Shown here piece after piece: positions 1-4,982 of a stretch of 11,329 nt of DNA. Origin of the DNA: Candidatus Bathyarchaeota archaeon. Lineage in GTDB: Archaea; Thermoproteota; Bathyarchaeia; Bathyarchaeales; WUQV01. The DNA is taken from positions 1 to 11,329 of the forward strand of contig WUQV01000021.1 in assembly GCA_009889585.1 (NCBI GenBank). Direction: 5' to 3'. Numbering within the stretch: the first letter of the stretch is position 1; each line of letters opens with the position of its first letter. The translations under genes were made by a program, and so were the position numbers. The notes below the pieces were generated by a model. The model was not told the DNA's origin, did not search any database, and saw nothing but the letters and a program-made list of their open reading frames with translations.

Positions 1-89
1 CCCCACATTAATCATCATTCAAACGACGGGGCCTCTATAGCGCCGCTATCCGCCTTGCTAAGCCTTAGAGTGGTCTCTATCCCAAGAAG

Positions 90-476
90 CTATTTGAACG
101 CCAATTCTAGCAATCGCTCTACCAAGCACCTCACGGCCCCGAAGGCCTCAAGGAACTCGCCATGCCTTAAGGACGCCTCATAGAAATTAGAGTGAAGGCG
201 GCTTGCCGCCCTAAAGCCTTCGTACAAACGTGGCTCTTCGAGCTCCTTAGCGAGCTCTGCGACGAACTCCCCTAGCTCTTCATGTCTTCTCAAGGTAATC
301 CTCTTTCTAGCGGCGACGGCCTTTATGGCCTCAGCGGCACTTCCCCAGAGGAACTCGCTAGCCTTATTGTATTCGCCCCTCAGCATGTGGGCTATGGCGT
401 TCTCTAGATATTGGACGCTTAATTTGTAATATTTCTTAACCCTTTTAGGTCGCGTTGGTTTTTTGTAAGGTAGCAA
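90..476 (-). CDS. PaREP1-family HEPN-like helical protein
   Basis: A 128-residue, almost wholly helical protein that I assign to the PaREP1 family (named from Pyrobaculum repeats; HEPN-like fold). Seen in the sequence: an N-terminal basic stretch (residues 6-16), a helix ending in MLRGEYNKASEFLWGSAAEA (31-50), the family's usual 'active in groups, moves to the next helix' pattern KAVAARK (52-58), and the signature LHSNFYEA (94-101), where His95, Asn97 and Tyr99 are the conserved positions. Length fits the family (about 120-170). The start is TTG at 476; the only in-frame upstream codon before a stop is CAA, and no Shine-Dalgarno is visible. It lies 20 nt after the stop of the 497-721 gene on the same strand, so cotranscription is likely. 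HEPN proteins are often RNA-associated or toxin-like, but no R-x4-6-H RNase motif is obvious here, so the activity is unknown. Confidence 0.75.
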   Translation of the reverse strand: MLPYKKPTRPKRVKKYYKLSVQYLENAIAHMLRGEYNKASEFLWGSAAEAIKAVAARKRITLRRHEELGEFVAELAKELEEPRLYEGFRAASRLHSNFYEASLRHGEFLEAFGAVRCLVERLLELAFK

Positions 477-496
477 TTGCTATACACTGCCGTAGG

Positions 497-721
497 TTAC
501 AATGGTGGTATGCTATATTCTACGATGTCTCCAGAGCTGGCATCTATCTTGATCGTCGCCACGAGCACCTTTACGATCCCTACGTCCAGCTCCACTAACC
601 AGACGCCATCGCTTTTTACCGCCCTCATGGGACGGGCCACAGCCCCCCTGATGGGATACTTGCTTCGAAGGAAGGATAACGCCCTTTCGGTTGCCTCCTC
701 AGCATTCTTAACCTCAGCCAT
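497..721 (-). CDS. small PepSY-like conserved hypothetical protein
   Basis: A 74-residue protein with an N-terminal amphipathic helix (AEEATERALSFLRSKYP, residues 6-22), followed by beta-strand-like segments containing a Trp (WLVELDVG, 41-48) and an ending of the form IDASSGDIVEYSI (59-71). Helix, then strands ending in 'D-x-x-[ST]-G-[DE]-[IV]', is the layout of PepSY-type domains; that is an inference from pattern, not a firm family match. No signal peptide or TM segment. The start is ATG at 721. A TATA-like CTTAAATTT on the minus strand (about 748-756) is about 30 nt upstream, suggesting a leaderless or near-leaderless transcript. The 90-476 gene follows after 20 nt and probably shares the transcript. 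Confidence 0.6.
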   Translation of the reverse strand: MAEVKNAEEATERALSFLRSKYPIRGAVARPMRAVKSDGVWLVELDVGIVKVLVATIKIDASSGDIVEYSIPPL

Positions 722-777
722 GACGCAGTTTCTAAGGCCTCCCCTCTAAATTTAAGCCCTCCTTTCGTGAACCTTTC

Positions 778-799
778 GGCTGGTGTACGCTCACCAGCC
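778..799. repeat. 8-bp perfect inverted repeat (hairpin)
   Basis: GGCTGGTG (778-785) and CACCAGCC (792-799) are perfect complements around a 6-nt loop. It lies between the minus-strand ORFs at 859-1080 and 497-721. No T-run follows on either strand, so a simple U-rich terminator is not supported; it could be an operator or an RNA hairpin. Confidence 0.5.
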
Positions 800-858
800 A
801 TCGCCCCCTAAAACGGCCTTTCGCGCCGTCGACGTGCATTTTCAGTTTAAAAATGAAC

Positions 859-1080
859 CTAGTTCAAAAGCCAATCTAAGGCCCGGCCTCGACCGTCCAT
901 TCCTTCTAAAAAGCTGGCATAAAGCCGACGCTTATCCACAAGAGCCCGTCGATAAGTTCCGAAAATAAACGGAGGGTGAGCGAGAAGTGAAGGGAAGTCG
1001 GACGATCCAGTTATGATAAGCGCGGAAGAACCAACGCTCTTTCCACGGACTAAATCGACGCTGGAATCGTTACCCTTCAT
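859..1080 (-). CDS. doubtful small ORF coupled to the UPF0173 gene
   Basis: A 73-codon open frame whose ATG (1080-1078) overlaps the TAA stop of the upstream hydrolase gene (1082-1080) in the form TAATG, which is what a translationally coupled gene would show. I do not recognise the predicted protein; it has no clear domain, TM segment or metal motif, and its residue mix (many Ser, Arg, Gly) is not convincing. The neighbouring minus-strand genes make the strand plausible. The overlap may be chance; treat as low confidence. Confidence 0.25.
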   Translation of the reverse strand: MKGNDSSVDLVRGKSVGSSALIITGSSDFPSLLAHPPFIFGTYRRALVDKRRLYASFLEGMDGRGRALDWLLN

Positions 1081-1751
1081 TAAAACTCGTACGTTTCACC
1101 TACGCCTAAGACGACCACCTTTACCTCAGGGGCTCTCTCCTTAGCTAATTTGACAAACTCATCGGCTGACGACGCTAACACGGGAAACGTGCCATAATGC
1201 ATCGGTATCACGACGTCTGGCTTTAAGAGCTCCACAGCCTTCGCAGCTTCGCGCGAGCCCATCGTGTAATACCCTCCAATCGGCAATAGGGCTACGTTCG
1301 GACGGTATAGCTCTCGGATTAGCTCCATGTCCCTGAAGACCGTAGTATCGCCAGCGTGGTAAATTCCCTTTCCCTCGCCGTATAGGATGAAACCCGTTGG
1401 AGACCCTCGCGTCGCGGTGTGAAACGCTTGAACTACGACTATCCCTATGCCCCTCACCTCGGTTGCCCCTCCCACGTTTAAGCCGATGACGTCTCTCACG
1501 TTTTGCTGCTGAGCATAAACACTTAGCTCATACGTCGCAATGAACGTAGCCCCCGTCCTCCTACAAATCGGGATCGCGTCTCCTAAATGGTCATCGTGAT
1601 CATGTGTAACGCATACAATGTCCGCCTCGACTATTTCCGAGGCTTTACACGCAGCCACCGGGTTTCCATCGAGGAACGGATCAACGAGTATGACCTTATC
1701 AGCAAGCCTTATTTCAAAGGCCGCATGGCCGAGCCATCTAATCTTGCCCAT
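1080..1751 (-). CDS. UPF0173 metal-dependent hydrolase (metallo-beta-lactamase fold)
   Basis: A metallo-beta-lactamase-superfamily hydrolase of the UPF0173 family, presumably cytosolic; its natural substrate is not established. Seen (numbering from the upstream TTG at 1757): WLGHAAFEI (8-16), LVDPFLDGNP (24-33), the metal-binding motif THDHDDHLGD with His52, His54, Asp56 and His57, a further His113, the metal-bridging Asp137 in YHAGDTTVF, and IPMHYGTFP with His187. All expected ligands are present, and the 225-residue length is typical. Two starts are possible: TTG at 1757 or ATG at 1751. GGTGG lies 6 nt before the ATG, so I choose 1751; but the TATA-like AACTTTAAAT (1790-1781) predicts transcription starting near 1759, so leaderless use of the TTG is not excluded. 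Divergent from map. Confidence 0.88.
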   Translation of the reverse strand: MGKIRWLGHAAFEIRLADKVILVDPFLDGNPVAACKASEIVEADIVCVTHDHDDHLGDAIPICRRTGATFIATYELSVYAQQQNVRDVIGLNVGGATEVRGIGIVVVQAFHTATRGSPTGFILYGEGKGIYHAGDTTVFRDMELIRELYRPNVALLPIGGYYTMGSREAAKAVELLKPDVVIPMHYGTFPVLASSADEFVKLAKERAPEVKVVVLGVGETYEF

Positions 1752-1910
1752 GGCCAACCACCTTCGGCTAAGAAGAATTGATTTAAAGTTTTGCCTCCTT
1801 TCATCCCCCCAATCGAGTGTTTATGAACGGCGTTAGAGAAACGTTAAGGGTCTCGCATCCGCAGGAGGCTTCTTAGCGCTTGAACGGAATATCGCTAAGG
1901 GAATTGAAAG

Positions 1911-1936
1911 TTAAGCTTTTAACGTTAAGCGCTTAA
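1911..1936 (+). promoter_or_regulatory. map promoter with a 12-bp palindrome
   Basis: A TATA-like AAGCTTTTAA (about 1912-1921) is about 28-30 nt before the GTG start at 1947, so the transcript should begin at or close to the start codon (leaderless). Just after it is the perfect palindrome TTAAGCGCTTAA (1925-1936), between TATA box and start, a position where a bound repressor would block RNA polymerase. A related imperfect copy, TTAGCGCTTGA, lies near 1874-1884. Confidence 0.4.
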
Positions 1937-1946
1937 GAAGGCTTCC

Positions 1947-2861
1947 GTGAAAGCTCGACCCCCTTCAGAAGAGGCCGTTAAGAAGTTAATCGAAGCTGGG
2001 AGGATCGCCAGTAGAGTTCGCGAGGCCGTTAAGAAATACGTTAGAGAGGGCATGCCGATAATCGATGTTTGCGAGTTCGTGGAATCCTCGATTCGCGAGA
2101 GAGGCGGTGAGCCAGCTTTCCCTTGTAACGTCTCGATTAACGAAGTAGCAGCTCATAGCACGTCCCCGCCGGGGGACGTACGTACGATCCCCGAGGGCTC
2201 GGTCGTCAAGGTGGATATCGGCGTTCACGTCGACGGTTACGTAGTTGACACGGCCGTAACGACGTGTTTTAACGCCGATTGGGAGCCCCTGGTCCTCGCA
2301 GCTGAAGAGGCTTTAAAGGAGGCCGTTAAGTTATTGAGGCCAGGAGTTTCGTCGTCGGAACTCGGCTTCAGAATACAAAGGGCCATCGAGTCTAAAGGCC
2401 TTAAGCCCGTTTCAAACCTCACGGGCCATCAAGTCGGACGTTACTTAATTCACGCTGGGAAGGCGTTGCCGAACGTAGCTCATTCCTTCGGCTTCAAAAT
2501 CGAACTCGGCGAGGTTTACGCCGTCGAACCTTTCGTTACGACGGCAGATGCCGTTGGAAAGGTGAAGACCGGAAGGGAGGTCACGATATTCCGCTTCCAA
2601 AGGAGAAAGCCGTTAAAGGGCGTTGACGAAAGGGAGCTGTTGGATTACATCGAGAGGAGGTTTAGAACGCTTCCGTTCGCCGAACGTTGGCTTTTAAACG
2701 CTATGCCGAAGGGCCGTTACGAAGAGGCCTTTCGTAAGCTCTTGTCGTCGAAGTGTCTATTCTCTTATCCAATCTTCGTAGAGGCGAGCGGAAAGCGCGT
2801 AGCTCAAGCTGAACACACAGTTTTAATCGTCGAAAACGGTTGCCTCATCCTTACGGAGTAA
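1947..2861 (+). CDS. map: methionine aminopeptidase, type II (archaeal)
   Basis: Removes the initiator methionine from nascent proteins in the cytosol, using a two-metal pita-bread fold. All ligands expected for the family are visible: Asp90 (VKVDIG), Asp101 (VVDTA), His161 (TGHQVG), Glu194 (VEPF) and Glu289 (AEHT), plus the conserved His70 (AAHS). The insert between about 215 and 275, with a winged-helix-like region, identifies type II, and 304 residues is normal for archaea. The start is GTG at 1947; the first residues KARPPSEEAVKKLIEAG begin the usual N-terminal helix, and the promoter spacing suggests leaderless translation. The gene stands alone, divergent from the UPF0173 gene and convergent with the gene ending at 2880. 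Nothing is missing or truncated. Confidence 0.96.
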   Translation: MKARPPSEEAVKKLIEAGRIASRVREAVKKYVREGMPIIDVCEFVESSIRERGGEPAFPCNVSINEVAAHSTSPPGDVRTIPEGSVVKVDIGVHVDGYVVDTAVTTCFNADWEPLVLAAEEALKEAVKLLRPGVSSSELGFRIQRAIESKGLKPVSNLTGHQVGRYLIHAGKALPNVAHSFGFKIELGEVYAVEPFVTTADAVGKVKTGREVTIFRFQRRKPLKGVDERELLDYIERRFRTLPFAERWLLNAMPKGRYEEAFRKLLSSKCLFSYPIFVEASGKRVAQAEHTVLIVENGCLILTE

Positions 2862-2862
2862 G

Positions 2863-2874
2863 TCCTTTAAAGGA
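2863..2874. terminator. palindrome between convergent genes
   Basis: TCCTTTAAAGGA is a perfect 12-bp palindrome in the 18-nt gap between the map stop (2861) and the stop of the minus-strand gene (2880). Position suggests a shared bidirectional 3' end signal, but the element is short and lacks a T-run, so this is an inference. Confidence 0.25.
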
Positions 2875-2879
2875 TCGAG

Positions 2880-3296
2880 TTAAAACCTTGATGGCGCTTT
2901 TTCACGCTCCTTAACTTCTCTATAAATCGCCGAGATCGTCATCCTCTTAGAGCACTTAGGACAAGGATCGTCGATTTCTTTAAAGATGTAATCCCCCCTT
3001 CGGAAGTCTCTAACAACCTTAAACCCGCACGTGAAGCATGATATAATCGTCAAGACCGGTTGGGCCTTAAGGGCTATCAATCGCTTCAACCTTCGTATCT
3101 GAAGGAGCACGTAAGCCGAGAAGGCCATTCCTATGAGCCCCATGATCAAAAAGTAACCGGCGCCGACTCTATCCCCTTGGACGAGCCTATCGATTGAGAA
3201 GTAAAAGGAGATTAACGCTGTGATTAACATCATGATTGCCATCGCTACGATCCGAGATGGGACTTTCACCGTAGGTTGGGAGGTACCTTGTGTCAA
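2880..3296 (-). CDS. two-TM membrane protein with C-terminal zinc-ribbon-like domain
   Basis: A 138-residue protein with two hydrophobic helices (about residues 14-34 and 44-66) followed by a soluble domain holding two Cys pairs: SCFTCG (Cys87, Cys90) and PCPKC (Cys112, Cys115). Two CxxC knuckles about 22 residues apart are the layout of a zinc ribbon; a basic stretch RRLKRL (68-73) after the second helix places the ribbon in the cytosol by the positive-inside rule. I do not recognise a named family. The start TTG at 3296 is supported by GGAG about 8 nt upstream, which overlaps the TGA stop of the DUF1512 gene (TGAGGAG); the two genes are only 12 nt apart, so they form one operon and may act together. 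Confidence 0.75.
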   Translation of the reverse strand: MTQGTSQPTVKVPSRIVAMAIMMLITALISFYFSIDRLVQGDRVGAGYFLIMGLIGMAFSAYVLLQIRRLKRLIALKAQPVLTIISCFTCGFKVVRDFRRGDYIFKEIDDPCPKCSKRMTISAIYREVKEREKAPSRF

Positions 3297-3308
3297 GGCA
3301 ATGGCTCC

Positions 3309-4484
3309 TCATTGGCCTATTCCGACGGTGTTGCCGATCCCGGCGATGATGACCATATCCCCTTCCTTAGTTCTCTCTCGAATTAAGCGCTTTATGCTTT
3401 CGATCGCTACGTCGGTTGCCTCGTAAATCTCCTTCCTCATCGGAGAGACGGCGTCTCCGACGTCCTCCTTGATTATGACGGCGTTCACTGGAATCTTGTA
3501 CTTTAACAAAGATTCCTCGATCTTAAACTGTTCTACGCCAGGGCCTCCCATAGCCACCCCTACGCCTTCGGCAACGTCGCCGGTCCTTTCGCCCTCGAGC
3601 TTTAAGGCAGCGTCGACGACGATGATGTTAGCTACCCTACCGTTATTTTCCTCTACGATCTGCCTTACGACGTCGCCGTACTTGCCTATGTTGCCGCCCG
3701 GCCCCTCTGCCTTCAGAACGTAAGCGATCCTTCCTTCGATAGGAACCGTGGAGACCACCATGTCCTTAGCGACTTTCCTCTTCTCATGACCGTACATGAG
3801 CTTCGCTGCCACGAGGGCTCCGGCTCCGTCTCCAATCGGCTGCCCCTCGATGAAGGCTTTAAGGGCGCTTGCGTACGCTTCGGCTTCGCGCATCACCAAC
3901 GGCAGTATCATCCGAAGTTGCATAATTATGAAGAGGCTGAGGGTCCTCTTACCGAGCATGTAGAAGTGCCGTACGATCTTGTAGATGTAATTTAACGCTA
4001 AGGCAGCGATTAAAGTCTTCTCAAGGTTGTTAAGTTGAACTTCGTCGGCCATCGGGGCCATTAACTTAACCTCATCCTTAAGGCGAACGTCTTGAACGTC
4101 CAATATATGCTCAAGCTTCCAAACGATTCCGGCTGGATCGAGGCTAACCGGCGGTATGGCGAAGTACTCTAAGAAGCGATCCAACCTCGCCGTTGGATCC
4201 TCAGACGGCCTACCTACTTCCTTAACCGCCTCGATCGCGATGCCCCTTCCGTCGTCTCGAACGCGCTTCAAACGCACGAGGAAGCCTTCGATCTCCTTCA
4301 GCATGGTGTACATTCGAATGCGTTCACCGTAAAGGAACATAAACGTAATGAAGAAGACCCAAACGAGGGTTAATACCCATGCCCAATTGAACTCCCCCTC
4401 GAAGAGTTGGGCGATGTTCGTCGCAATCGAGGCCGTTATCATGAGCGCCTTTGATGGCTTACGCGACTTATATATCTCTTTCAT
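3309..4484 (-). CDS. DUF1512 family archaeal membrane protein
   Basis: A 391-residue protein matching my recollection of the archaeal DUF1512 family (usually about 370 residues), whose function is unknown. Seen: one clear N-terminal TM segment (about residues 34-52, WAWVLTLVWVFFITFMFLY), a basic segment after it, a long helical region with a second hydrophobic stretch (about 178-192), and a C-terminal alpha/beta part rich in glycine motifs: GDGAGALVAAKLM, GPGGNIGKYGD, AMGGPGVEQFKIE and the terminal AGIGNTVGIGQ. Such Gly-rich loops would suit binding of a phosphate or nucleotide, but this is a guess. The ATG at 4484 has GGAGG three bases before it. The 2880-3296 membrane zinc-ribbon gene follows in the same operon. 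Possible TATA boxes are TTTTATATC near 4585-4593 or CTTTAAAAG near 4501-4509 (the latter too close to the start). Confidence 0.82.
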   Translation of the reverse strand: MKEIYKSRKPSKALMITASIATNIAQLFEGEFNWAWVLTLVWVFFITFMFLYGERIRMYTMLKEIEGFLVRLKRVRDDGRGIAIEAVKEVGRPSEDPTARLDRFLEYFAIPPVSLDPAGIVWKLEHILDVQDVRLKDEVKLMAPMADEVQLNNLEKTLIAALALNYIYKIVRHFYMLGKRTLSLFIIMQLRMILPLVMREAEAYASALKAFIEGQPIGDGAGALVAAKLMYGHEKRKVAKDMVVSTVPIEGRIAYVLKAEGPGGNIGKYGDVVRQIVEENNGRVANIIVVDAALKLEGERTGDVAEGVGVAMGGPGVEQFKIEESLLKYKIPVNAVIIKEDVGDAVSPMRKEIYEATDVAIESIKRLIRERTKEGDMVIIAGIGNTVGIGQ

Positions 4485-4703
4485 CTGCCTCCGGCTTAAC
4501 TTTTAAAGGTCGTTGAAAAACGTTGGAGAGCGCTGTTGAAGAAAGGTATGGCTTGATGCTTAAGATCATGATGTGAAAGTTGAAGATATAAAATGCGATA
4601 GGAATTATGTCTTTAGAATATGATAATGGTCTAGAGGAAGGTTGTAGGATATCATGAGTGTATACTATGCTGTCATCTAACGATGTGTTAGAATGCTACG
4701 ATC

Positions 4704-4724
4704 GAATTCCTTCAGAAGGAATTC
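4704..4724. repeat. perfect 10-bp palindrome 3' of the 5S rRNA gene
   Basis: GAATTCCTTC (4704-4713) and GAAGGAATTC (4715-4724) are perfect complements around one central base. It begins about 17 nt beyond the 3' end of the minus-strand 5S gene, so it could be a 3' end or processing hairpin, or a protein-binding palindrome. The surrounding 4540-4740 is AT-rich with no gene I can support. Confidence 0.5.
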
Positions 4725-4740
4725 ATGTAAATTTAAGGGC

Positions 4741-4891
4741 GGGCTGCCAGCTTCCTCGGGTTCGCGCGGCCGAAGACCGCACTAAAGCCGAGGACGGAGC
4801 GCGGTTTAACTTCCGAGCTCCCGACGAGGGCGTTTGCCTCTCGTCTTCGGAATGGGATCGGGTGGGCCCCGCGCCCTATGGCCGGCAGCCC
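4741..4891 (-). rRNA. 5S rRNA with a 28-nt insertion in loop C
   Basis: Structural RNA of the large ribosomal subunit. On the minus strand the ends form an 11-bp helix I (4891-4881 with 4751-4741; one G-U). The conserved core is readable: CCCGATCCCATTCCGAA (4862-4846), then CTCGGAAGTTAAAC (4817-4804), helix II strands GGGCGCGG and CCGCGCTCC, and helix V CCTCGG with CCGAGG. In ordinary 5S rRNA the CCGAA and CTCGGAAG blocks are adjacent; here 28 nt (4845-4818) separate them. The insert is GACGAG-A-GGC, loop AAAC, GCC-CTCGTC, then GGGAG. Without it the RNA would be 123 nt, the normal archaeal size. The gene is isolated from 16S/23S, as is common in Thermoproteota. Ends are accurate to a few bases. 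Whether the insert stays in the mature RNA is unknown. Confidence 0.88.
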
Positions 4892-4913
4892 ACTTTTAAG
4901 GAGGGTGATCCCC

Positions 4914-4919
4914 TTATAA
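4914..4919 (-). promoter_or_regulatory. TATA box of the 5S rRNA gene
   Basis: Minus-strand TTATAA within GTTATAAGGGG, centred about 25-26 nt before the 5' end of the 5S helix I at 4891, the expected archaeal spacing. It supports independent transcription of the 5S gene. Confidence 0.6.
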
Positions 4920-4933
4920 CTCTACCGGACGCT

Positions 4934-4974
4934 ACATATAGCGGTTAGGTTGCCTCTAAGTAGGGAAGGGTGGG
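4934..4974 (+). promoter_or_regulatory. P-type ATPase promoter and ribosome binding site
   Basis: TACATATAG (4933-4941) is a TATA-like element that would start transcription near 4964. GGGTGGG (4968-4974) lies 8 nt before the GTG start at 4983 and is a near-match to an archaeal Shine-Dalgarno sequence. The region is divergent from the 5S promoter. Confidence 0.4.
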
Positions 4975-4982
4975 TAATATAG

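Noticed and set aside
37..49. ATAGCG-C-CGCTAT palindrome near the left edge
   Set aside because: Perfect but short, with no gene context visible in the first 89 bases to interpret it.
477..749. 90-codon plus-strand ORF
   Set aside because: Antisense to the better-supported 497-721 protein, low-complexity Ser/Thr/Leu composition, no homology pattern.
783..968. 61-codon plus-strand ORF
   Set aside because: No domain, no promoter or ribosome binding site seen, and against the strand of all neighbours.
4658..4948. 96-codon plus-strand ORF over the 5S rRNA region
   Set aside because: It is antisense to a clearly structured 5S rRNA gene with its own TATA box; the predicted protein has no recognisable pattern.
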